DNA of 8,998 nt from Candidatus Kaiserbacteria bacterium (GTDB lineage: Bacteria; Patescibacteriota; Minisyncoccia; Phycocordibacterales; JABAAK01): the NCBI GenBank assembly GCA_014238395.1, contig JABABE010000036.1:1-8998 (forward strand). Direction: 5' to 3'. The notes beneath the pieces were generated by a model that worked only from the letters and a program-made list of their open reading frames with translations, did not search any database and was not told the origin of the DNA. Position numbers and translations under genes: made by a program. This document shows, piece by piece, positions 1-6,407 of the stretch (position 1 is its first letter; each line of letters opens with the position of its first letter).

Positions 1-60
1 AGTAAAAAAATGATTAAGGAGATAGTATCTGATGTAGCAAAAGACCTGAATAAATCTTAA
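1..60 (+). CDS. 3' end of an unidentified gene (partial)
   Basis: Frame 1 is open from the first base to a TAA stop at 58-60 and encodes SKKMIKEIVSDVAKDLNKS; the other two forward frames are closed by stops near the left edge. The tail is charged and looks helical, as many protein C-termini do. Nothing in 19 residues identifies a family, so no function is offered. An ATG at 10-12 could start a 16-residue peptide, but a truncated larger gene is the simpler reading. It lies 55 bases upstream of tRNA-Ser. Confidence 0.45.
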   Translation, partial: SKKMIKEIVSDVAKDLNKS

Positions 61-78
61 ATAAATATATTATAAATT

Positions 79-106
79 TTGTAACAAGTCATATAACTGC
101 TATAAT
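79..106 (+). promoter_or_regulatory. Promoter of tRNA-Ser
   Basis: A perfect -10 hexamer TATAAT lies at 101-106 and is preceded by TGC at 98-100, giving an extended -10. A partial -35 hexamer, TTGTAA, lies at 79-84 with a 16-base spacer. Transcription would begin near 112-114, just before the mature tRNA 5' end at 116. This is the best-formed promoter in the window. Confidence 0.65.
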
Positions 107-115
107 ATAAACATT

Positions 116-205
116 GGAGAGATGGCTGAGTGGTCGAAAGCGCTCCCCTGCTAAGGGAGTAAGGGGCTTTAAACTCCTTCGAGGGTTCAAATCCCTCTCT
201 CTCCG
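116..205 (+). tRNA. tRNA-Ser (anticodon GCT)
   Basis: A full class II cloverleaf can be drawn. The seven-base acceptor stem pairs GGAGAGA (116-122) with TCTCTCC (198-204). The anticodon stem CTCCC/GGGAG (143-147 with 155-159) encloses the loop CTGCTAA, so the anticodon is GCT (150-152), which reads AGC and AGU serine codons. A long variable arm, typical of serine tRNAs, pairs AAGGGG (161-166) with CTCCTT (174-179). The T arm is GAGGG-TTCAAAT-CCCTC (181-197). The discriminator is G205, as expected for serine. The next bases are CAG, so the CCA end is not encoded and must be added by a nucleotidyltransferase. Confidence 0.97.
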
Positions 206-257
206 CAGAATAAAAATTAACTCTAGTAATGTCTATGGCATTTGGTTTTGCTGTAAT

Positions 258-278
258 AAAAAACAAACCTTGTTTTTT
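258..278 (-). terminator. Possible weak terminator between comF and tRNA-Ser
   Basis: An inverted repeat pairs AAAAAACAA (258-266) with TTGTTTTTT (270-278) around a three-base loop. It overlaps the comF stop codon. Read on the minus strand it ends in a T-run, and it is symmetrical enough to act in both directions between these two convergent genes. The stem has only one G-C pair, so it would be weak. In such AT-rich DNA it may be chance. Confidence 0.25.
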
Positions 279-930
279 AAAACTTCATATTTGTCGCAAA
301 TGCAATGAGAGTTATTTCTTTTGCACCAGCATCGTATAGAGCTCTTCTTGCTTCGTTTAATGTCGCGCCGGTTGTTTTGATATCATCTATTATAATATAT
401 TTTGTGTTTTCTGATATATCTTCTGGAGAAGATACAGACAGGGCACCCGACACATTTTTAATTCTTTCGTCTTTTTTTAATTTTGACTGTCTTTTGATAT
501 TTTTGTTCCAAAACAAAAGTTTGTAATTGATTCTGTACATAGCAGTATTTATAGATCTTTTTTCAATATATTTTAATATTAGTTTTATGTGATCATATTC
601 TTCAATCTTTTTTCGAGTTTTATTTGGTGGTATACCTAGAATAACGATATCTTTTTCTGATATTTCTTGTGCACTTAAAGCAATTTCTTGTATAACTCCA
701 AAAAGTCCATCTGCTATTATGTCTACAGCTTTTTTATTTTTATAATATTTTGCTTGTTTTACAAGTGTTTTTATTAGGTTGTCTGCATAATCACAGAGCA
801 CGTAAGCACTATCTATTTTTTTCAAATTGAATTTTTCAAATATTTTGTATTTATTAAGATCATCTATAGTTTGCTGACTTTGATATTTTGGGAATAGTAA
901 ATCAATAACTTTAACAATAAATTTAAGCAT
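277..930 (-). CDS. comFC: ComF-family phosphoribosyltransferase-fold protein lacking the zinc finger
   Basis: A 217-residue protein of the ComF/ComFC family, cytoplasmic proteins needed for DNA uptake in naturally competent bacteria and carrying a phosphoribosyltransferase fold. The PRPP-binding loop is clear: YIIIDDIKTTGATLNEA at 178-194, with paired aspartates 182-183 and the TTGAT turn at 186-190. The family pattern Q..L....R..N..GAL is present (Q148, R156, N159). The N-terminal IDLLFPK (9-15) matches the LLFP segment that normally precedes the first zinc-finger cysteines, but here YQSQQ follows and no zinc-binding cysteines exist; the only cysteine is C46. The usual RGFNQ-like stretch after the proline pair (101-102) is also missing. 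The gene is divergent from the pilus operon, which supports a competence link, although distant PRTase relatives acting in nucleotide metabolism cannot be excluded. No ribosome binding site is evident. Confidence 0.82.
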   Translation of the reverse strand: MLKFIVKVIDLLFPKYQSQQTIDDLNKYKIFEKFNLKKIDSAYVLCDYADNLIKTLVKQAKYYKNKKAVDIIADGLFGVIQEIALSAQEISEKDIVILGIPPNKTRKKIEEYDHIKLILKYIEKRSINTAMYRINYKLLFWNKNIKRQSKLKKDERIKNVSGALSVSSPEDISENTKYIIIDDIKTTGATLNEARRALYDAGAKEITLIAFATNMKF

Positions 931-936
931 ATCATT

Positions 937-949
937 ATTTTAAAATATA
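937..949 (-). promoter_or_regulatory. Possible -10 region for comF
   Basis: On the minus strand TATATT (949-944) and TAAAAT (942-937) each match five of six positions of the -10 consensus. The second would place the transcript start at or next to the comF ATG (930), giving a leaderless message. No convincing -35 was found. The run is so AT-rich that chance matches are likely. Confidence 0.28.
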
Positions 950-976
950 TTTTAAATAAAAGGAAATTTCATACTA

Positions 977-993
977 TATAATGAATGTATAAT
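977..993 (+). promoter_or_regulatory. Promoter of the pilus operon (two TATAAT boxes before pilM)
   Basis: Two perfect TATAAT hexamers lie at 977-982 and 988-993. The first would start transcription near 989 and the second near 1000, exactly at a pilM ATG. Either start lies downstream of the ATG at 985, so it argues for translation from 1000. No good -35 is visible at 16-18 bases upstream of either box, and there is no Shine-Dalgarno motif before the ATG. Confidence 0.5.
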
Positions 994-999
994 AATAAA

Positions 1000-2103
1000 A
1001 TGGGATTTTTTACTAAAATATTAAAAAGCAAATCTAAAAGTGTAATAGGCATAGATATGGGTTCGTCCGTTTTAAAAATAGTGCAAGTGAAAAAAGTAAA
1101 GGGAAGTGCAGTACTTGAAACATACGGAGCATTGAAGCTAGGTTCATATGCAAAAAAAGAGCTTGGTAGGTCTGTGAATTTAACAAAAGATGCGTCAGTA
1201 AGGGCCCTTAATGTATTGCGAGAGGCAATAAATTCAGATGCCAGTATCGCTGGTTTTTCAATACCATTTCGTTCTAGTTTCATATATTTAATTGATGTTC
1301 CAGCAGTCTCTGATCAAAAACTTGCACAGATCATACCATTTGAAGTTAGGAAATATATTTCTATACCAATAGAAGAAATTTCTCTGGACTGGTCTGTTGT
1401 CTCTGATGTCATTGTGGACGATCAAAGTACATCAAGCGGATATGGAGACACAGAATTAGAAAAACCAAATAAAAGAAAGGTTTTGTTCGTAGCTACACAT
1501 AATAAAGAAATTAAAAAATATAAAGAAATAGCAAAGGAATCAAAAGTTGACACAAAATTTTTTGAAAGTGAAACGTCAAGTACTTGGAGATCTATAACAT
1601 CTGTCAACAGGACTCCAGTTTTGATAGTAGATATTGGCGCAAATAGTACAAAATTTTATGTTATGGAACACGGTGTAATATTAAGATCACTTACTATCAA
1701 ACAAGGTGGTGAAACAGTTACAGAAATAATTGCATATGAAAAAAATATTTCATTTGAAAAAGCAGAGCAAATGAAAATGGAATTAGGACTCGGAATAGAG
1801 TCAGATGAGACAGTAAAAGCAATAAAAAATGTTTTGATAGAAATTTTTACAGAAGCCAATTATGTTATATCTAATTTTGAAACAAAATACAAAAAAACAA
1901 TAAGCAATACAATATTTACAGGTGGTGGTAGTACTATGAAAGGACTTGTCTCTATGTCTAGAGAATATATACGCACACAGACAGAGCTTGCCGATCCATT
2001 TTCCTCATTAAAACACCCTCTAGCAATGTCTTCTTCACTCCGTGAGTCTGGTGCAGAATTTACTGTGGCTATTGGAATAGCACTTAGATTACTGGAATAC
2101 TAG
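1000..2103 (+). CDS. pilM: Type IV pilus assembly ATPase-fold protein PilM
   Basis: PilM is a cytoplasmic actin-like (FtsA/MreB-fold) protein that binds the cytoplasmic tail of PilN and links the pilus alignment complex to the motor. Three nucleotide-binding signatures are visible, numbered from an in-frame ATG at 985: phosphate-1 IGIDMGSSVLKIVQ (21-34), phosphate-2 LIVDIGANSTK (213-223) and the adenosine motif TGGGSTMKG (312-320). The PilM-typical YEKNISFEKAEQMK segment lies between the last two. I place the start at 1000 (MGFFTKI...) because both TATAAT boxes would begin transcripts downstream of 985 and because PilM proteins usually begin shortly before the phosphate-1 loop; starting at 985 would add MYNNK. 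The length, 367 residues, is normal. It is the first gene of the operon and 37 bases precede pilN. Confidence 0.93.
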   Translation: MGFFTKILKSKSKSVIGIDMGSSVLKIVQVKKVKGSAVLETYGALKLGSYAKKELGRSVNLTKDASVRALNVLREAINSDASIAGFSIPFRSSFIYLIDVPAVSDQKLAQIIPFEVRKYISIPIEEISLDWSVVSDVIVDDQSTSSGYGDTELEKPNKRKVLFVATHNKEIKKYKEIAKESKVDTKFFESETSSTWRSITSVNRTPVLIVDIGANSTKFYVMEHGVILRSLTIKQGGETVTEIIAYEKNISFEKAEQMKMELGLGIESDETVKAIKNVLIEIFTEANYVISNFETKYKKTISNTIFTGGGSTMKGLVSMSREYIRTQTELADPFSSLKHPLAMSSSLRESGAEFTVAIGIALRLLEY

Positions 2104-2125
2104 TAAGGCATTGATTTTTTAATAG

Positions 2126-2131
2126 TATAAT
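2126..2131 (+). promoter_or_regulatory. Possible internal -10 box before pilN
   Basis: A perfect TATAAT lies in the 37-base pilM-pilN gap and ends nine bases before the pilN ATG. Transcription starting 6-9 bases downstream would give a message with no leader or only a few leader bases. No -35 or extended -10 is seen. It could supply extra transcript for the downstream genes, or be chance in AT-rich DNA. Confidence 0.35.
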
Positions 2132-2140
2132 TAATATAAG

Positions 2141-2860
2141 ATGAAATCGAAGTGGACTACAAATTTTTTAAATGCTAGATTTAAAGGGAAAGCAAATACT
2201 GACTCTGTGTCAAGTATAGATTTAGGAGTTTCAAAAGAGGAAGATCGGCCAACATCGATTTTTGTTTTTTTATCTGCTGTTATTTTAATTATTTTCATAA
2301 TACTGACAGGTGTCTCCATTGCTGCTTCTACTTTTCTTGATAAGCAGACTGTTGAATTGACTAAAATACTTGAACAAAAAGAGAGTGTTTTTCAACCAAA
2401 GTTAATTAAATCTATAAATGATTTTTCAAAACAAGTTGAGGGGATTAAAAAATTACAAACAAAACAATCAAATATTTTACCTATTCTTACGACTACTTTT
2501 TCTTTAGCCACTCCATCAACTCAATATACAAAATTATCACTAAATAGAATCGGAGTCGATCTGTATTCAGTGTCTATATTTGCAACAACACAATCACTTC
2601 CTGGTTATCTGCAGCAACTAAGAGGTTTTCAGAAAGTAGATGTTTTAGAAGAACAAAAGATTTCATCTGTTAGAATAGGTGAAAATCAAATAGTATTGTT
2701 TTCTATGAATGGAAAAATTTCACCAAGTGCTCTTATTAAAGATAATTCTACTTTCTATACAGAAGATGAGAGTGGTGACATCTTAAATATAGAAGGAATT
2801 GAACAAACAAGAGAAAATATAATAGAAGGTGGGTCAATAGGTAAAGAAGAAGAAAAATAA
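2141..2860 (+). CDS. pilN: Type IV pilus inner-membrane assembly protein PilN
   Basis: The 239-residue product fits PilN by position (directly after pilM, before pilO) and topology. A cytoplasmic tail of about 38 residues is followed by one membrane span at roughly 40-62 (SIFVFLSAVILIIFIILTGV), a charged coiled-coil-like stretch (about 66-105, DKQTVELTKILEQKES) and an outer domain with alternating short strands compatible with the ferredoxin-like fold of PilN. PilN pairs with PilO through the coiled coils and recruits PilM through its tail. The tail lacks the INLLP-type motif that PilM recognises in studied systems; SSIDLGVSKEED (24-35) lies where one would look. An acidic tail, roughly residues 205-239, ends the protein. 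The family call rests mainly on gene order and topology. The TAA stop is one base from the pilO ATG. Confidence 0.82.
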   Translation: MKSKWTTNFLNARFKGKANTDSVSSIDLGVSKEEDRPTSIFVFLSAVILIIFIILTGVSIAASTFLDKQTVELTKILEQKESVFQPKLIKSINDFSKQVEGIKKLQTKQSNILPILTTTFSLATPSTQYTKLSLNRIGVDLYSVSIFATTQSLPGYLQQLRGFQKVDVLEEQKISSVRIGENQIVLFSMNGKISPSALIKDNSTFYTEDESGDILNIEGIEQTRENIIEGGSIGKEEEK

Positions 2861-2861
2861 T

Positions 2862-3404
2862 ATGAAAAGTTCATCAATCATTTCCGGAGGTTTAATAATA
2901 GTTTCATCATTTTTAATGTACTATTTTATCTCGCCAAACATACAGACAATTAAATTAAAAAATGAAAATATTAAAAAACTAAACAAGTTTATTGAAGATG
3001 CTAAGAGTATACAAGCAAGAAGAGATGATTTAAAAAATCAACATAATCAAATCAGTGAGAAAACATTGAAATATATAAAAGATATCTTACCCGTGTTTAC
3101 TGATAGCACATTAGCACAAGGATTAATTGATTTAGCGTCAATTGCAAAGAACAGTGGCTTGCATATATCTGACACATTGATTTCCATATCTGGTGAACAA
3201 GGAGTGCAATCAACCATATCAGAAGGGGTAAAAGAAACAACTGTTACAATATCTTCTGATACATCTGTGGACACTTTGTATAAGTTTATACAGCAATTAA
3301 GCAATTGGAGCAGATTAGTCGTAATTGAGTCTGTAGAAATTAATTCATTAGAAGATTCAATAAAAGTTAGAATTATTGTCAAAATTAAAATGTTATTCAC
3401 TTAA
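2862..3404 (+). CDS. pilO: Type IV pilus inner-membrane assembly protein PilO
   Basis: PilO dimerises with PilN and forms the periplasmic-side part of the alignment complex. The 180-residue protein has a very short cytoplasmic end, one membrane span at about 6-24 (IISGGLIIVSSFLMYYFIS), and a lysine-rich coiled coil at about 28-68. A conserved-looking ILP (about 75-77) precedes a globular C-terminal domain in which LAQGLIDLASIAKNSGL and LYKFIQQLSNWSRLVVIESV resemble the helix-strand units of PilO ferredoxin folds. Length and layout are normal for PilO. The start codon follows the pilN stop by one base (TAA-T-ATG), with only a purine-rich stretch (AAGAAGAAG) as possible ribosome contact, so translational coupling is likely. 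Identification rests on topology, the C-terminal pattern and gene order. Confidence 0.85.
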   Translation: MKSSSIISGGLIIVSSFLMYYFISPNIQTIKLKNENIKKLNKFIEDAKSIQARRDDLKNQHNQISEKTLKYIKDILPVFTDSTLAQGLIDLASIAKNSGLHISDTLISISGEQGVQSTISEGVKETTVTISSDTSVDTLYKFIQQLSNWSRLVVIESVEINSLEDSIKVRIIVKIKMLFT

Positions 3405-3405
3405 T

Positions 3406-3696
3406 ATGAAAAAAAACTCACAAAAATTTGCAAAATCCCAAGCGTTTGTTAAGTTTGGTGTTTTTATTGCCATTGTGTTTTATGTAGGGTCATTTTTTAC
3501 TCGTGAATCATCAGAACCAAATAGTATTGAGATATTAAACAATCCTTTGTTTGCGGAGTTTGATAGTCTTTTGAAAAATACAAACATTGATTTGGAATTC
3601 GTCCAGACTATACGACAAAAAAATGATTCAATACAATCTGTAATAGTACCAGAAGTCAGAGCTGGGAGAAAAAATCCTTTTGTACCAACACTATAA
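3406..3696 (+). CDS. Small single-pass membrane protein with PilP-like GRxNPF tail
   Basis: A 96-residue protein sits exactly where pilP lies in MNOP operons. One membrane span (about 14-31, FVKFGVFIAIVFYVGSFF) is followed by a polar region and a C-terminal motif RAGRKNPFVP (about 85-94). PilP proteins carry a GR(R)DPF/NPF motif near the start of their beta-domain, so this looks like the N-terminal portion of PilP alone, with the secretin-contacting beta-domain absent. There is no lipobox cysteine; the protein contains no cysteine at all. I chose the ATG at 3406, one base after the pilO stop (TAA-T-ATG), not an upstream in-frame ATG that would overlap pilO by ten codons. The PilP relation is an inference from position and motif; it could be an unrelated CPR pilus accessory protein. 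Confidence 0.7.
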   Translation: MKKNSQKFAKSQAFVKFGVFIAIVFYVGSFFTRESSEPNSIEILNNPLFAEFDSLLKNTNIDLEFVQTIRQKNDSIQSVIVPEVRAGRKNPFVPTL

Positions 3697-3699
3697 ATT

Positions 3700-5334
3700 A
3701 TGGAAAAAGAGAAAGAAAATATATTTAATGTGCCGAAAAATTTTAAAATTCAACCTGAATATTTGAATTTTATTACCAAAGACTCTGCTAAGCATTATAA
3801 AATAGTCCCTCTTTCTTTTAAGGATGGCAAGTTGACTGTGGGTTCTTTAAATCCAGATGATATTGAAGTAAGAGAAGTATTAAAATTTATTGGGGTTCAT
3901 TCAAACATAGATTATGAAATCAAAAGAATTAGTCAAGAAGATTTTGATTCTTTGATTAAACAGTATGAAAACACACAGCACATAGTAGATGAAACATTAA
4001 ATAAATTTGACATTGAAAATATCGAAGAGCAAAGCGATGTGGAAGAGATAATTGATGTCGAAAGTGGTTCCGGAGCCAGTGAACAAAACAGCACAATTAT
4101 AAATGTAGTTTCATCTATTATAAAAAAAGCTGCAGAGATTGGTGCTTCTGATATCCACATAGAACCCAAACTTGGAAAATCATCCGTAAGATACAGGATA
4201 GATGGAATATTAGAAGAGGTTACTCAGTTTCCTAAAAAAGTCCACGCACCAATAATCGCAAGGGTTAAAATTTTAGCAAAACTTCGTTTGGATGAAACAA
4301 GGAGGCCTCAAGATGGATCTTTCTCAGCAAACATTAAAAACAACAGAATAGATTTTCGTGTAGCAACTCTTCCTACAACGGAGGGAGAAAAGGTAGTTTT
4401 GCGTGTTTTGGACAAGTCAGTTGGTATAAGAGATCTAAACGAATCTGGCTTTTTAAAGGATGATATAGAAAAAATCAAAAAAGCAATGAAACTTCCTTAC
4501 GGACTTATTTTAGTAACAGGACCAACTGGTTCTGGAAAAACAACAACTTTGTATTCTATATTAAATAATCTAGATAAAAAAACAAACAATATAGTTTCCT
4601 TAGAGGATCCAGTTGAGTACAGGGTAGATGGTATGTTCCAATCAGAAATTCGATCTGAGTTAGGTTATAACTTTGCAACTGGACTTAGGAGTATACTTCG
4701 ATGTGACCCAAACATTATACTTGTTGGTGAGATACGAGATGCAGAAACAGCAAAACTTGCGGTTCAATCAGCACTTACTGGACATTTGGTATTTTCTACT
4801 GTGCACACAAACAATGCAGCAAATACAATTTCTCGTATGGTAGAGTTTGGAGTTGACCCTTTTTTACTTGCTCCAACTCTTAGTTTAGTTATTGCTGTAA
4901 GATTAGTTAGAACATTGTATAACAAAACAGGTGAGCCTATTCCTATAATTGGAGCTATGCAAAAAGAAATAGAAAAAAGATTAGAAACAATTCCAGAAAA
5001 TATCAAAAAAGAAGTTTTTCCAGCAAAACAGTTCTACAAACCTAAACCAACAGAAGATAAACCAGATGGATTAAAAGGGAGGACAATTGTTTCTGAAGTT
5101 ATGTCTATAAATGATACACTGCGAACATTTATTCTTGAAAGAAAAAATGATTTGGATATATCAGAACAAGCACAGAAAGATGGGATGGTTACAATGTATC
5201 AAGATGCATTAGTCAAAGGATTAAAAGGAATTATACCTATTGAAGAAGTGAATAAAATGAGTGTAAAAGCACACGAAGATCTTACAGAGGATATGTTCAC
5301 AAAAAAAATAGACGAAGGAATACAAAAAATATGA
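3700..5334 (+). CDS. pilB: Type IV pilus extension ATPase PilB (GspE family)
   Basis: A hexameric cytoplasmic ATPase that drives pilin polymerisation with PilC. The 544-residue protein has a short GspE-type N-terminal domain (about 10-95), an acidic flexible linker (about 105-135), the N2 domain with IGASDIHIEPK and YRIDGIL, and the C-terminal motor. Motor motifs are intact: Walker A GPTGSGKTTT (274-283, K280), Asp box SLEDPVEY (300-307), Walker B IILVGEIRDAE with E344, and His box GHLVFSTVHTN (361-371, H362 and H369). The tetracysteine zinc motif usual in GspE/PilB is gone: LVRTLYNKTGE (402-412) stands for LVR.LC..C, and FYKPKP before the GLKGR turn replaces the second CxxC. The only cysteine is C335, outside this region. 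A family glutamine in QRLVR is valine (AVRLVR). The TGA stop overlaps the pilT start (ATGA). Confidence 0.96.
   Translation: MEKEKENIFNVPKNFKIQPEYLNFITKDSAKHYKIVPLSFKDGKLTVGSLNPDDIEVREVLKFIGVHSNIDYEIKRISQEDFDSLIKQYENTQHIVDETLNKFDIENIEEQSDVEEIIDVESGSGASEQNSTIINVVSSIIKKAAEIGASDIHIEPKLGKSSVRYRIDGILEEVTQFPKKVHAPIIARVKILAKLRLDETRRPQDGSFSANIKNNRIDFRVATLPTTEGEKVVLRVLDKSVGIRDLNESGFLKDDIEKIKKAMKLPYGLILVTGPTGSGKTTTLYSILNNLDKKTNNIVSLEDPVEYRVDGMFQSEIRSELGYNFATGLRSILRCDPNIILVGEIRDAETAKLAVQSALTGHLVFSTVHTNNAANTISRMVEFGVDPFLLAPTLSLVIAVRLVRTLYNKTGEPIPIIGAMQKEIEKRLETIPENIKKEVFPAKQFYKPKPTEDKPDGLKGRTIVSEVMSINDTLRTFILERKNDLDISEQAQKDGMVTMYQDALVKGLKGIIPIEEVNKMSVKAHEDLTEDMFTKKIDEGIQKI
5315..5319 (+). promoter_or_regulatory. 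Possible ribosome binding site of pilT
   Basis: AAGGA inside the last codons of pilB ends 11 bases before the pilT ATG (5331). It is the only Shine-Dalgarno-like motif I find ahead of any gene in this operon, and its spacing is on the long side. With the four-base overlap, termination-reinitiation may matter more. Confidence 0.35.
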
Positions 5335-6404
5335 AAGATTACAAAAAAGAATTATCAGAATTAATAGAAAATCTTATAGCCAGAAAAGGTTCTGATTTAC
5401 ATTTTTCTGTAGATACATCTCCTGTTATGAGAATAAAAAGGAAGATGTCGATAATAACAGGAAAGCCAAAGTTAACAATAGATGATATATCTGAATTTGT
5501 GAAGTTAATGACAACTGAAGAAAATTTTAAAAATCTGAAAGAAAAAAAAGAATTATCATTTAATTATATACATGAGCACGACAGTAAAAAATTTAATTTA
5601 CGTGTCACAGTATTTGTAGAAAAAAAAGGCATCGGTGTATCAATTAGGTTAGTTCCAAGCTTAGATAAAAATATAAGAGAACTAAAATTACCTGAAGTTC
5701 TGTCATCTATAATAGACATACCACAAGGTTTGTTTTTGATAGTAGGTCCAACAGGACACGGTAAATCTACAACAATGGCTGCCATGATAGAAGAGATAAA
5801 CCAGACAAAAACAAAACACATAATAACAGTAGAAGACCCGATAGAATTTCTTTTCAAAAATGATAAGAGTATAATTACACAAAGAGAGGTTCCAAGGGAT
5901 TCAAATTCATTTGTAGATGCATTGAATAATGCACTACGAGCAGATGTAGATATTATTATGGTAGGTGAGATGAGAAGTGTTAATACCATGCAATCTGTTA
6001 TTACAGCTGCTGAAGTTGGGCATTTAGCTATATCTACTGTACATGCGAACTCAGCCTCTCAGACTATACATAGAATTATTGATTCTTTTCCATCAATTCA
6101 TCAAAACCAAGTAAGACAACAACTGGCACAAACTTTAATAGGAGTTTTTTCTATTAGATTGATAGAAGGGAATAGTGGTGACCTAGTACCAGCTTACGAA
6201 CTAATGTTAAACAACACAGCAATATCTAACCTAATAAGAGAAAATAGGATACATTCAATAGATGGGATAATACAGACTTCAAGTGAAAGCGGTATGATTA
6301 GTTTAGATCGATCTTTGGCAGACCTTGTACGATCTAATGAAATATCATTACAAAATGCTCAAAACTATGCCAAAAGCTTGGAAGATATTAATAGATTATT
6401 ATAA
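5331..6404 (+). CDS. pilT: Type IV pilus retraction ATPase PilT
   Basis: A hexameric cytoplasmic ATPase that depolymerises the pilus, giving retraction for twitching and DNA uptake. The 357 residues match PilT length and order: GSDLHFSVDTSPVMRIK near residue 20, Walker A GPTGHGKS (139-146, K145), Asp box TVEDPIEF, Walker B IIMVGEMR with E213, His box GHLAISTVHAN (230-240), and the PilT signature AISNLIRE (297-304), matching the AIRNLIRE motif needed for retraction in studied PilT. Two departures stand out: H143 replaces the usual serine or similar small residue in the Walker A loop, and the run after Walker B is S-V-N (216-218) where family members normally have D-x-E (GEMRDLET). The fold and catalytic glutamate remain, so it is probably active. 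It overlaps pilB by four bases and precedes pilC by three. Confidence 0.95.
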   Translation: MKDYKKELSELIENLIARKGSDLHFSVDTSPVMRIKRKMSIITGKPKLTIDDISEFVKLMTTEENFKNLKEKKELSFNYIHEHDSKKFNLRVTVFVEKKGIGVSIRLVPSLDKNIRELKLPEVLSSIIDIPQGLFLIVGPTGHGKSTTMAAMIEEINQTKTKHIITVEDPIEFLFKNDKSIITQREVPRDSNSFVDALNNALRADVDIIMVGEMRSVNTMQSVITAAEVGHLAISTVHANSASQTIHRIIDSFPSIHQNQVRQQLAQTLIGVFSIRLIEGNSGDLVPAYELMLNNTAISNLIRENRIHSIDGIIQTSSESGMISLDRSLADLVRSNEISLQNAQNYAKSLEDINRLL

Positions 6405-6407
6405 TAT

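Noticed and set aside
57..266. Minus-strand frame of 69 codons containing EGFEPS
   Set aside because: It is the antisense translation of tRNA-Ser. REGFEPS-type peptides are a well-known false gene call over serine tRNAs.
114..308. Plus-strand frame of 64 codons starting MERWLSGRK
   Set aside because: It runs straight through tRNA-Ser and begins inside its leader; the peptide is the sense translation of the tRNA.
985..999. Upstream in-frame ATG for pilM
   Set aside because: It lies upstream of both predicted transcript starts and overlaps the region of the second TATAAT box. The ATG at 1000 also gives a more usual PilM N-terminus.
2104..2125. Terminator after pilM (T-run near 2115-2120)
   Set aside because: There is no G-C stem before the T-run, and the gap is too short for a convincing hairpin.
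3376..3405. Upstream in-frame ATG for the PilP-like gene
   Set aside because: It would overlap pilO by ten codons and add residues unlike a membrane-protein start. The ATG at 3406 follows the TAA-T-ATG pattern of this operon.
5332..5334. Recoded genetic code with UGA as glycine
   Set aside because: pilB ends in TGA exactly at the pilT ATG with a family-typical C-terminus, and no internal TGA is needed in any gene, so the standard bacterial code fits.
5564..5989. Minus-strand frame of 141 codons opposite pilT
   Set aside because: It is fully antisense to conserved pilT motifs, has no family resemblance, and is serine/isoleucine-rich as expected of a shadow frame.
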